Assembly (NCBI GenBank): GCA_964513205.1 | Contig: CAZELP010000024.1 | Location: 1-26,797 of the forward strand | Source: JAGVJT01 sp964513205 | GTDB taxonomy: Bacteria; Pseudomonadota; Gammaproteobacteria; Legionellales; Legionellaceae | Direction of reading: 5' to 3' | DNA length: 26,797 nt | In this document: one piece after another, positions 1-7,838 of the stretch | Layout: the number at the start of each line of letters is the position of its first letter | Position numbering within the stretch: position 1 is the stretch's first letter | The notes under the pieces: model-generated | What the model was told of the DNA's origin: nothing | What the model saw: the letters and a program-made list of their open reading frames with translations, nothing else | The model's database searches: none | Translations under genes and position numbers: made by a program

Positions 1-35
1 TCTCCCCATGTTAAAGTAGGTCATCGCCAGGGCTT
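1..35 (+). rRNA. rrf: 5S ribosomal RNA, 3' end only
   Basis: The first bases (CTCCCCATG, then AGTAGGTCATCGCCAGG) match the conserved 3' part of bacterial 5S rRNA: the loop E/helix IV strand followed by the 3' strand of helix I. A strong terminator follows within 10 bases, as at the end of an rRNA operon read left to right. Only about 35 nt lie in the window and the exact mature 3' end cannot be fixed. Confidence 0.85.
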
Positions 36-42
36 TATTCCG

Positions 43-87
43 AAGGCCAGCTTTTATTTGAAAAAAGCTGGCCTTTTATTATTTTTA
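43..87 (+). terminator. Rho-independent terminator of the rRNA operon
   Basis: A perfect 13-bp stem (43-55 pairs with 63-75, core GGCCAGC/GCTGGCC) encloses a 7-nt loop and is followed by a T-rich tail (TTATTATTTTT). It lies just after the 5S rRNA end and before the promoter of the next gene, so it should insulate that gene from rRNA transcription. Confidence 0.9.
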
Positions 88-117
88 AATTCTTTTTCTT
101 GCTCACTCTGTTTCTCC

Positions 118-123
118 TATAAT
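118..123 (+). promoter_or_regulatory. -10 box of the large ORF
   Basis: A perfect TATAAT lies 25 nt upstream of the ATG at 149. No good -35 hexamer sits at 16-18 nt (the region is T-rich, TTTCTT), so the promoter may be weak or activator-dependent. Transcription would start near 130. This leaves no room for a leader if the upstream TTG codons at 137 or 140 were used, and so favours the ATG at 149. Confidence 0.45.
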
Positions 124-148
124 ATAATTTTCGTTTTTGTTGGACTGT

Positions 149-3100
149 ATGAAAGTTGAAGATTTAAAAGTACATGTCGATTCTATTTTCGATTTTTTTA
201 GAAAAGAAGCAGAATCAAGAAGCTCTTCTTCTTTGTCTACTGTTTCAAAAAATAAAACAAACACACGATTTTCAATTCTTGATAAAGAAAAAACAAAATT
301 ACAATTTCTTGCGTCTTTATTTTCTAAAAAATCACTGTTAAATGAGATCGATTTTGTTGAGATAGCTTTTTTCGTTTTTTTTCGAATCAATCATTTTTAT
401 GCATGCAAAAACTCTGCGAATGCACTGACAAGAAAACATACAGAGATTTTTCTTCGGCATTATGAAGCAATTTTTAGGATAGTTTATAAAGAGTTGAGTC
501 TTCGATTTGATAGAGCATCACTTGTGATGCTATTTCCAAATGCTGATTTGTTCTTTTTAAGAAAAAAGGGAGAGCCATTTCAAAAGAAATCTAGCTTGAT
601 GTTCAATAGGGTTGGTACGCTGGATGATATAGATAAAAAAAATATTTTGTCGCAAGCAATCAAGCGGATTTATTTAAAAAACTCAAAAAATTCTTTGATG
701 AAAATTCTTCTTGAGCTTGATCATGAATTTCTTGATGGATTACTTGCGTTTGAACGTGGGTCAGAAAATTACAATCAATATGTTTGTCTTCGGCAAATAA
801 CTCATCCATTAATGCGGACATTAATTGACAATTTAAAACGTGAGTCTCCTGAGTCTCGGAAAAAAATGAGGCGTCTGGAGTTGATCTCTTTAGATGATTT
901 TGGTCGTTTTATTCGAAATATAGATCCTGATAAATATAAGTTAGAGCCGAGTGATGTTCGTTTCTTGAAAGAACATATTCCTGAATTAACGCCATCTAAT
1001 TTTGAAAAATTTAAAAATAAGGATGAATATAAAAAATTTAAATCAGCATTATGTAAAAAGCTAGGTCCCCTTTCAACGCTTTTTCGTGAAGACAATCTGA
1101 AATTAAAAGAAATTTATAATCTAATAAAAGACAAAGACGCTTCAAAAAAAATCAATTCATCTCAACTTTCTCTCATCAATAAGTATTTTCTTCATGATGC
1201 ACCGGCAACTGAATTTGAAGAATTCAGAGTCTCTTTACAGGATGAAAAATTTAGAAATGAACTTGCACGAAAGATCTTCATTGGGCTGGGTCTAGAACAA
1301 ATTTTGACTAAAAAATTAAAACCACCGCGAATGTTTTATTTTGAGAATCGTTTAAAATATTCTGTTAATTTGCGTCTGGGTCATCGTTTTTTGATTGATT
1401 TAGTTGAAACACATTTTCGACCCATGTTTCTTCAGTATGCGCAACCCGCATTGGTTGAACATGTAAATTTTCATGTGGCTCATCCGATGATAGTGCCCGA
1501 AAAAGACTACACTGAGACATTTTGTTCTATGCTGATAGATATTTGTTCAAAGGCAAAAAAACCATTGACGCCAGAAAAACAATTAAAGTTAAAAGATGAT
1601 TGCCGAAAAATTGAAAAAGCACTCTATTTAGATTATCAAGGATTATTTAAAAAAGAAATTACGCATATTCCCGCACGATTACAATTTGAAGAAGAAATCT
1701 TCAATATGTTGTCTAAATTGTACGAGACTTTTGCAGAAACGTATGCTCCAGGATTGTTGCCGTATGAAAGTTTGATAAAAGGCGAAACATCTTCTTGCGC
1801 AGCCCCGATTCCAGAGGAAATGTTGAGGCTTTTGAAAATGCGCACTTCGATTTATAAACAAACAGGAATGGCCATCACTTTAAAAGGGTCTTTATTCGTT
1901 CAGTTGATGCTTGAACATTTAATTGAAATAGCAGGCATGCTTCAATACAGAACAAAAGTATCTCGTTCTCTTCTTTCTCATGGTTTTATAATCGGTGCAC
2001 CCAATGCTCTTTTGAATAATTTTCATTTAACACATTATACTGAAGATCCATTTAATTTGTACTATATTGAGTTTGCTCAGAGACTTGTAAAAGCAATGAA
2101 TCATCTGAAGTCATCAGATACAGAGCCGTATGAATTGGACTTGGTTTTATTTGGTTCTCCAGGGTTTATGCGCCCCAATTTGACATATGCTGAAAAATAT
2201 TTTCCAGATCGTTATCATCGTGCTTTAGTGAACGATGCGGTTCTTAAAATGCATCGCATTACTTTTACGCGAGATCCAAACTCTACCGTTATGGCGAGAG
2301 TTTTTCATGAGCCTGAGTTTTTTGGGCTCTATCATGGCGCAGATGGGCTTTTGTGTTCAGTAATTGGGCTTTTGTTGGCGAATGGCGCCCAAATTGAATA
2401 CAACGATAAAAAAATAATGCGTTTGACTATCCCCAATGCGGTTTCTTTTCGACTTTTGAGCGCAGTCGATGTTGATCTGAGACAAGCGCGTGCGTTGACT
2501 CTTTCCGAAATAAATGATCTCTGGTCGAAAGAATATCGCTTTAAAACCCCAGTGCACGCAAGAAGCTTTCCACTTTGTGTAAAAGAAGGTGGCTTTGATC
2601 GGATGTATCCTTCATTTAAAGCACTAATAAAAAAACATGCTGTCTCGCATTGGAGTTATTTGGAGAAACCTAATTGGTCTCTTGTTTTTGATTTGATTCG
2701 ACGTTATTTAACCACTGACCCACAGCTGCTTGGTGTAAATTGCTGGGAGATTTGGTTAGAAAGTTTGACTGAATGGGAAGCGTCTTTGTTGTATCTTAAT
2801 CCTGAACAGGAAATTAAGCTTCATCGTTCTATTGCATCTGTTCATGCTTTATACGGGCAATTAATTGATGGAAAAATGTACTTGTTTGAGCTGCTTGGTC
2901 GTGTTTTTGAGAATGTAAAGTATCTCGCCAAAATGACCTTAGATCACAAACTGCGTGACACTTTGATTGCTCAAAATAAGTATGATGGAGCAGTGAATTC
3001 ATTGTCTCGTGTGGTAGATGAGTTGATGACAAGTCTTGTCAATTGGTATTTGACTCAACGTGATGATGAATTAAAATCGACTCAGCAAGATCGTCTTAGT

Positions 3101-4609
3101 TCTCTGGCTGGTCTTTATCGTGAGGCTTTTGAAAGATCGAATAGTTTGGGAGAACTTTACTTCAATAAATCAAATACCCGATACGAGAATCTCGCCAACT
3201 CATTGAGTCAAAAAGGGAAAATTCAAAAAAACTATCGAAAATTCATGATCCCTACTTTAAAAAGGGATGAGGAGATTGTTTCTTTAGAGGACATTACCAC
3301 GATTCCTTTTGAAGATGCAATTTTGTCTGAGAATGGTCAGGAAATTTATGACTTGAGAATATCTGCCGAAACTTTTAAACAGACAGGATCTTTTTTAAAT
3401 GTCGCTCGCGCTTGCTCTTTTAGTGACGTTGAACGACAACGCATTAAAACACATGCTCATTATTATAAGTATTATTGGCGTTTTATTGAAACTGGAGAAG
3501 ATGCAATGCGCAGAGCATTGCATCAAAAAGCTCGTTTATCTTCGGAAATGATCAATGCCATTAGAGAGTTTATTGATGGTACATATTTACTGCAGGATGA
3601 AATTTCTGCGATTGTAGGGCAGAATAAAACAATAAAATACGAGGGCATTACCATTACGCCTGAGTGCTATCGGCGTTACCATAATGGTGGTGATACTGAG
3701 TACGATGAGTTGATCTTATCCATCATTTATAAAAGAGTCGATCGCTTTATTTTTGGATTTTATCTGAAACTTTCAAATTCAGATAAGGCGATTTTCGATC
3801 ATTATCTGATTTATAATCCCAAATCTAGGCAAAATATTTATCTCAAAGAGTTGATTGCTCAGTTCACTGATCCTTCTCACGAGAATAGAAAAACTAATTA
3901 TTGTTTATCTATCTGTATTGATGCTTTTTTCAAAGTCGTCATTAGTTATGACCCAGTGATTCGTTTTCGAGATTTTATCGAGGTGGGTAAAAAAAACGAA
4001 CTGATTCAATTACGAAATGAAAGTCCGCAATTTGAATGTTCTGATGCGTGTAATTCGCCGATTTTGTATCGACTTAAAGTGACCCTGTTTAAGTTAAAAC
4101 TGATGGATGGTATCCCTTCATCGCTTTATAGAGAGGTGGAGAAAAAATTGAAGGAAATTCCAATCCACTCTAGTTCAAGTGGCTTAAAGTCGTTACACGA
4201 ACAACTAGAGATGCGTTTACAGTCTGAGCGTGAAAATATTTCTCAAAAAATCAAGAGAGAGAGCACACTATTCAACCCATCACCAAAAACATTATGCGAT
4301 CAACGTTATAATTTGGATCAAATCCTTTGTATTTTGCGAACACAATCAATCTCGCATGACGATCCGATAATTTTTTATCATGTGAATCGATTGGAGACGA
4401 GTTTCGAGCGATATATAAAAAATGGATACACGATAGCTATTACGAAGAGGTTGTCTGATATTTCGACACATTTTGCGGAGGTTGAGTATAACGTGGAGTT
4501 GCAACGCTATTTACAAAGCTTGCCAGAAGCTCAATCTAAAAAGTTAAAAAGATTTTTAGAGACTGATTCAGCGTCAGATGTTTCAATGGAGACGCCAAAG
4601 TGTAAATAA
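149..4609 (+). CDS. Very large protein of unknown function (1486 aa), effector candidate
   Basis: One uninterrupted frame of 1486 codons that I do not recognise. In-frame TTG codons lie at 137 and 140, but the ATG at 149 is preferred because a perfect -10 box is at 118-123; the ribosome binding site is weak. The protein has no signal peptide and no clear membrane segment. It is rich in Lys, Leu, Phe, Asp and Glu, with many short charged helical stretches. A likely coiled coil lies near residues 1340-1375, and the C-terminal tail is acidic and Ser/Thr-rich (ETDSASDVSMETP) before a basic end. A giant soluble protein with such a tail fits a type IV (Dot/Icm) effector in Legionellales; that is inference from size, composition and tail only. 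It is transcribed alone: the rRNA terminator is upstream and a separate promoter follows. The DNA is AT-rich compared with glyA downstream. It could instead be a lineage-specific cytoplasmic protein. Confidence 0.8.
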   Translation: MKVEDLKVHVDSIFDFFRKEAESRSSSSLSTVSKNKTNTRFSILDKEKTKLQFLASLFSKKSLLNEIDFVEIAFFVFFRINHFYACKNSANALTRKHTEIFLRHYEAIFRIVYKELSLRFDRASLVMLFPNADLFFLRKKGEPFQKKSSLMFNRVGTLDDIDKKNILSQAIKRIYLKNSKNSLMKILLELDHEFLDGLLAFERGSENYNQYVCLRQITHPLMRTLIDNLKRESPESRKKMRRLELISLDDFGRFIRNIDPDKYKLEPSDVRFLKEHIPELTPSNFEKFKNKDEYKKFKSALCKKLGPLSTLFREDNLKLKEIYNLIKDKDASKKINSSQLSLINKYFLHDAPATEFEEFRVSLQDEKFRNELARKIFIGLGLEQILTKKLKPPRMFYFENRLKYSVNLRLGHRFLIDLVETHFRPMFLQYAQPALVEHVNFHVAHPMIVPEKDYTETFCSMLIDICSKAKKPLTPEKQLKLKDDCRKIEKALYLDYQGLFKKEITHIPARLQFEEEIFNMLSKLYETFAETYAPGLLPYESLIKGETSSCAAPIPEEMLRLLKMRTSIYKQTGMAITLKGSLFVQLMLEHLIEIAGMLQYRTKVSRSLLSHGFIIGAPNALLNNFHLTHYTEDPFNLYYIEFAQRLVKAMNHLKSSDTEPYELDLVLFGSPGFMRPNLTYAEKYFPDRYHRALVNDAVLKMHRITFTRDPNSTVMARVFHEPEFFGLYHGADGLLCSVIGLLLANGAQIEYNDKKIMRLTIPNAVSFRLLSAVDVDLRQARALTLSEINDLWSKEYRFKTPVHARSFPLCVKEGGFDRMYPSFKALIKKHAVSHWSYLEKPNWSLVFDLIRRYLTTDPQLLGVNCWEIWLESLTEWEASLLYLNPEQEIKLHRSIASVHALYGQLIDGKMYLFELLGRVFENVKYLAKMTLDHKLRDTLIAQNKYDGAVNSLSRVVDELMTSLVNWYLTQRDDELKSTQQDRLSSLAGLYREAFERSNSLGELYFNKSNTRYENLANSLSQKGKIQKNYRKFMIPTLKRDEEIVSLEDITTIPFEDAILSENGQEIYDLRISAETFKQTGSFLNVARACSFSDVERQRIKTHAHYYKYYWRFIETGEDAMRRALHQKARLSSEMINAIREFIDGTYLLQDEISAIVGQNKTIKYEGITITPECYRRYHNGGDTEYDELILSIIYKRVDRFIFGFYLKLSNSDKAIFDHYLIYNPKSRQNIYLKELIAQFTDPSHENRKTNYCLSICIDAFFKVVISYDPVIRFRDFIEVGKKNELIQLRNESPQFECSDACNSPILYRLKVTLFKLKLMDGIPSSLYREVEKKLKEIPIHSSSSGLKSLHEQLEMRLQSERENISQKIKRESTLFNPSPKTLCDQRYNLDQILCILRTQSISHDDPIIFYHVNRLETSFERYIKNGYTIAITKRLSDISTHFAEVEYNVELQRYLQSLPEAQSKKLKRFLETDSASDVSMETPKCK

Positions 4610-4619
4610 AAAACTCCCG

Positions 4620-4648
4620 TTGATTAATTTAAGGGCTTGAGGTACAAT
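4620..4648 (+). promoter_or_regulatory. Sigma70 promoter of the small exported protein gene
   Basis: TTGATT (4620-4625) and TACAAT (4643-4648) are separated by exactly 17 bp, a good sigma70 match. Transcription would start near 4655, ahead of the AGAGGGG ribosome binding site and the ATG at 4677. The promoter overlaps the upstream in-frame ATG at 4647, which rules that codon out as the start. Confidence 0.7.
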
Positions 4649-4676
4649 GTGGCTTCTTCCAACTAGAGGGGTTAAC

Positions 4677-5111
4677 ATGAAGTTCAAGACGTATCTACTC
4701 GCTTTACTGATGGGATTTTCGGCACCAATGTTGGCTGCAGGAAACAAACACATGCATGAAAATGCACAAAATTCAGCTGTAAATTCTTCCCAACAAACCA
4801 CTCAACCATCAAAAATGGGTTGGCCTGGATACTGCGAGATTGAAGTTATCAATCACAGTTTTAGTGATGTACGCGTTTACGGTGTGTTTGATGATGGCAT
4901 CGCGCTACAGCCTTTTACAGTGTACAGTTTTGAATCGCCTCATTATATTTCGCTTTATTATTATGGTTATTGTCATAATGGTATGGATTTGTATGTCGAT
5001 ACAGTTTATGGTCAGTCTGTATTTGCAGGGTATGTTTCTCGCTACAGCACGGTTCGAATCGTACCTTCTTTGTTTGGTTCGAAAATCGAAGCAAAAGTAC
5101 AAGCCAAATAA
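4677..5111 (+). CDS. Small exported protein of unknown function (144 aa)
   Basis: The start at 4677 is chosen for its AGAGGGG ribosome binding site and because the in-frame ATG at 4647 lies inside the promoter. Residues 1-20 form a classical signal peptide (MKFKTYLLALLMGFSAPMLA, then AG), with SPase I cleavage likely after ALA or LAA. The mature part begins with a polar Asn/Gln/Ser/His-rich stretch of about 30 residues. A compact, Tyr-rich beta-type domain follows, with two Cys (GYC near residue 53, YGYC near residue 99) that could form a disulfide. It is predicted to be periplasmic or secreted. I do not recognise the family. It has its own promoter, and a hairpin separates it from glyA. Confidence 0.8.
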   Translation: MKFKTYLLALLMGFSAPMLAAGNKHMHENAQNSAVNSSQQTTQPSKMGWPGYCEIEVINHSFSDVRVYGVFDDGIALQPFTVYSFESPHYISLYYYGYCHNGMDLYVDTVYGQSVFAGYVSRYSTVRIVPSLFGSKIEAKVQAK

Positions 5112-5120
5112 GCTGAACTT

Positions 5121-5163
5121 TACTCAGTACTGTGGTACCCTATTGTCCACAGTACTTTGAGTA
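5121..5163 (+). promoter_or_regulatory. Long hairpin abutting the glyA ribosome binding site
   Basis: GTACTGTGG (5127-5135) pairs with CCACAGTAC (5147-5155). After a 2-nt TT bulge the stem continues as TACTCA (5121-5126) with TGAGTA (5158-5163). That gives 15 base pairs around an 11-nt loop. No T-run follows, so it is not a standard terminator. The stem ends at the AAGGA ribosome binding site of glyA (5163-5167), so it could affect glyA translation, stabilise the 3' end of the upstream mRNA, or be a binding site as DNA. No known riboswitch class is recognised. Confidence 0.5.
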
Positions 5164-5172
5164 AGGAATGTT

Positions 5173-6426
5173 ATGTTCAGCCCATCTTCTTCTCTTTCTT
5201 CTTTTGATAAAGCACTTTGGGATGCCTTGGTAGAAGAGCGTCATCGCCAAGAAGATCACTTAGAGCTTATTGCGTCTGAAAACTATGTTAGTCCTTGCGT
5301 ACTTGAGGCGCAAGGCTCTTTGCTCACGAACAAATATGCCGAAGGGTATCCTGGCAAACGCTATTATGGTGGTTGCGAATATGTTGATATCGCGGAGAAT
5401 TTAGCGATAGAGCGTGTAAAAACTTTATTTTCTGCTGACTATGCGAATGTGCAACCTCATTCTGGCTCACAAGCAAATGCTGCGGCATTAATGGCATTGA
5501 TTCAGCCTGGCGATCTTATCATGGGAATGTCTCTTTCTCATGGTGGACACCTAACTCATGGCTCGTCGGTTAATTTTTCAGGAAAACTGTACAAGACCAT
5601 TCAATACGGCGTTGAGCCAGATACAGGGTTAATTAATTACGATGCAGTCGAGCAGATGGCTGTAGAACATCGTCCTCGTGTTTTAATCGCTGGTTTTTCT
5701 GCTTACTCGCGAGTCATGGATTGGGCCCGTTTTCGTGCGATTGCAGATCGAGTGGGTGCTTATCTAATGGTCGATATGGCGCATGTTGCAGGGCTTGTTG
5801 CTGCGGGACTTTATCCTTCTCCTTTGCCATATGCGGATGTTGTCACCAGCACAACACACAAAACATTGCGAGGTCCTCGTGGTGGTCTTATTTTGTCCAA
5901 AAAAAATGAAGATCTAGAAAAAAAATTAAATTCTGCTGTTTTTCCTGGAATGCAAGGAGGGCCTTTGATGCACGTTATCGCGGCCAAAGCAGTTGCTTTT
6001 CTTGAAGCTTTGCAGCCTGAATTTAAGTTGTATCAAAAAAATGTGATTCAAAATGCTCAAACAATGGCAAATGAATTGATGAAGAGAGGCTATAAAATAG
6101 TATCAAATGGCACAGACAATCATCTGATGTTAGTTGATTTAATTGCACAAAATCTAACAGGAAAAGATGCTGATGCTGCATTAAGTAGTGCAAACATTAC
6201 GGTGAACAAAAATACGGTTCCAAATGATCCCAAATCACCTTTTGTTACAAGTGGATTGCGTTTAGGTACTCCGGCTGTGACTACACGTGGTTTTGGTGAA
6301 AAAGAAATTCGTTTAGTGACGGGTTGGATAGCTGATATTTTAGATGACCTACATGATGTGGAACGCATTGAGAAAGTGCGTCGAATGGTCATCGAGCTGT
6401 GTCGTGAATTTCCTGTTTATTCGTGA
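5173..6426 (+). CDS. glyA: Serine hydroxymethyltransferase
   Basis: PLP enzyme that interconverts serine and tetrahydrofolate with glycine and 5,10-methylene-THF; it is the main source of one-carbon units. The 417 residues match the usual length. Family blocks are seen in order: ELIASENYVS (31-40), the tetrahydrofolate/PLP region NKYAEGYPGKRYYGG (53-67), SGSQAN (97-102), DMAHVAGL (201-208), and the PLP lysine K230 in TTHKTLRGPRGG. The start ATG has AAGGA 5 nt upstream, right after the long hairpin. It leads a plus-strand run with nrdR, which starts 9 nt after its stop. The glyA-nrdR-nusB order is common in gammaproteobacteria. Confidence 0.97.
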   Translation: MFSPSSSLSSFDKALWDALVEERHRQEDHLELIASENYVSPCVLEAQGSLLTNKYAEGYPGKRYYGGCEYVDIAENLAIERVKTLFSADYANVQPHSGSQANAAALMALIQPGDLIMGMSLSHGGHLTHGSSVNFSGKLYKTIQYGVEPDTGLINYDAVEQMAVEHRPRVLIAGFSAYSRVMDWARFRAIADRVGAYLMVDMAHVAGLVAAGLYPSPLPYADVVTSTTHKTLRGPRGGLILSKKNEDLEKKLNSAVFPGMQGGPLMHVIAAKAVAFLEALQPEFKLYQKNVIQNAQTMANELMKRGYKIVSNGTDNHLMLVDLIAQNLTGKDADAALSSANITVNKNTVPNDPKSPFVTSGLRLGTPAVTTRGFGEKEIRLVTGWIADILDDLHDVERIEKVRRMVIELCREFPVYS

Positions 6427-6435
6427 GGTAGTATT

Positions 6436-6897
6436 GTGTATTGTCCATTTTGTCATGCAGAGGAAACGAAGGTTATCGATTCTCGTTTGGTCGCAGATGG
6501 TGCACAAGTAAGGCGCCGTCGGCAATGTTTGTTGTGTTTTGAGCGTTTTACAACGTTCGAAACGGCAGAGCTGATCATGCCACTTATCATTAAAAGAGAT
6601 GGTCGGCGTGAGTTATTTTCTGTGGATAATTTACGTGCAGGGATGTTGCGTGCGCTTGAAAAGCGTCCGGTTGGGATGGATGCGGTTGAAGACGCCATTG
6701 TAATTATCACACAAAAAATTCGAAGAAGTGGCGAGCGTGAAGTTGACTCTCGTCAAGTAGGTGAGTGGGTAATGGATCAATTGTATCGTCTTGACCATGT
6801 GGCTTATGTTCGATTTGCATCGGTATATAAGCGTTTCAAAGACGTCAGTGAATTTAGACAAACAATTGATCAAATGAGTGATGAAATCAATTCTTAA
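6436..6897 (+). CDS. nrdR: Transcriptional repressor NrdR
   Basis: ATP/dATP-sensing repressor of ribonucleotide reductase genes. The 153 residues match the family. The N-terminal zinc ribbon has C3/C6 and C31/C34 with the basic DNA-contact run RRRRQC just before C31. It is followed by the ATP-cone domain (from LIIKRDGRRELF, about residues 50-140). The start is GTG at 6436 with GAGGTAG a few bases upstream. It lies between glyA and nusB in the same operon. No NrdR box pair was found in the window, so its targets must lie elsewhere. Confidence 0.97.
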   Translation: MYCPFCHAEETKVIDSRLVADGAQVRRRRQCLLCFERFTTFETAELIMPLIIKRDGRRELFSVDNLRAGMLRALEKRPVGMDAVEDAIVIITQKIRRSGEREVDSRQVGEWVMDQLYRLDHVAYVRFASVYKRFKDVSEFRQTIDQMSDEINS

Positions 6898-6909
6898 AAG
6901 GTGGTTATT

Positions 6910-7350
6910 GTGGATAAACAAGCGATTAAAGCGCGTCGTCTTGCGCGAAGGCTCGCTTTACAGGTACTTTATCAGTGGTTCATGTCTGGTGATGAGTTGA
7001 CGTCAATAGACGCTCAAACAGAGGCATTGGAGGCTGCGACAAAAATTGATAAGGTGTATTTTAAGCAAGTTATTTATGGTGTAGAGTCAAACTTATCCCT
7101 GGTTGAGTCTACTTTTAGTGCTTTTTTAGACAGACCGATTGAACAACTGAATCCAGTTGAACGAGCAATACTGCGAATCAGTGGATATGAGCTTTTGTTT
7201 ATGCCAGAGATTCCCTATAAAATTATTCTAGATGAGTCTGTAAATTTGGCTCGAACTTTTGGTGCAGAAGAGGGGCATCGTTATGTGAACGGTGTTTTAC
7301 ATCAAATGGCTAAAAAAGTCAGAGCGATTGAGATAGAGGCTTTTAAGTGA
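6910..7350 (+). CDS. nusB: Transcription antitermination factor NusB
   Basis: Small all-helical RNA-binding protein. With NusE (S10) it binds boxA in rRNA leaders and allows antitermination. The N-terminus KARRLARRLALQVLYQWFMS is the family's boxA-binding arginine-rich helix. The conserved block NPVERAILRISGYELLF and the C-terminal EEGHRYVNGVLHQMAKK are present. Two in-frame GTG codons exist: 6910 (146 aa) is preferred over 6901 because AAGGTGG (6898-6904) lies 5 nt upstream of it. Its TGA overlaps the GTG of pgpA by 4 nt, so translation is probably coupled. Confidence 0.95.
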   Translation: MDKQAIKARRLARRLALQVLYQWFMSGDELTSIDAQTEALEAATKIDKVYFKQVIYGVESNLSLVESTFSAFLDRPIEQLNPVERAILRISGYELLFMPEIPYKIILDESVNLARTFGAEEGHRYVNGVLHQMAKKVRAIEIEAFK

Positions 7351-7838
7351 AAGAGATTTTGAAAAAGCGCGTTTTTTCGCGCTTATCCTATTGGTTGGCA
7401 TTTGGTTTTGGGAGTGGTTTATCTCCTCGTGCACCAGGAACCTGTGGGACTCTTGCGGCTATTCCTATTTATTTAGGATTAAGTTTTTTATCGCCAGTCG
7501 CTTATCTGTTTATCGTTTTGTGTGCTTTTTTACTTGGTGTTTATGTCTCGTCAATTGTAACCAATGAATTGGGGGTTGAGGATTTTTCAGGCGTGGTTTG
7601 GGATGAAATGGTGGGCTATTGGTTGACGATGACGTTGATCCCTTTGCACATTGTCTGGGTATGTTTAGGTTTTGTCTTGTTCCGATTTTTTGACATTTTG
7701 AAGCCATTTCCAATTTGTTGGGTTGAGAAACGAGTTAAAGGTGGCCTCGGTATTATGCTTGATGATGTTTTGGCTGCGATTCCTGCTTTTGTGATATTAA
7801 AAGCGCTTGTTCATTACTTTGGAGGTATGCTTCCATGA
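7347..7838 (+). CDS. pgpA: Phosphatidylglycerophosphatase A
   Basis: Integral membrane phosphatase that removes the phosphate from phosphatidylglycerophosphate to give phosphatidylglycerol. It is 163 residues long, with the motifs FGSGLSPRAPGTCGTL (about 20-35), WDEMVGYW near residue 90, and the acidic DDVLAA near the C-terminus. Three to four hydrophobic segments alternate with these motifs. The start is GTG in a GTGA overlap with the nusB stop, and its end overlaps perM through ATGA. In many gammaproteobacteria thiL lies between nusB and pgpA; here it is absent and the two genes are directly coupled. Confidence 0.94.
   Translation: MKEILKKRVFSRLSYWLAFGFGSGLSPRAPGTCGTLAAIPIYLGLSFLSPVAYLFIVLCAFLLGVYVSSIVTNELGVEDFSGVVWDEMVGYWLTMTLIPLHIVWVCLGFVLFRFFDILKPFPICWVEKRVKGGLGIMLDDVLAAIPAFVILKALVHYFGGMLP

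Noticed and set aside
4840..5160. 106-codon plus-strand ORF overlapping the small exported protein
   Set aside because: It lies in another frame of the signal-peptide gene, has no ribosome binding site and an unnatural composition; the exported protein has promoter, RBS and signal peptide.
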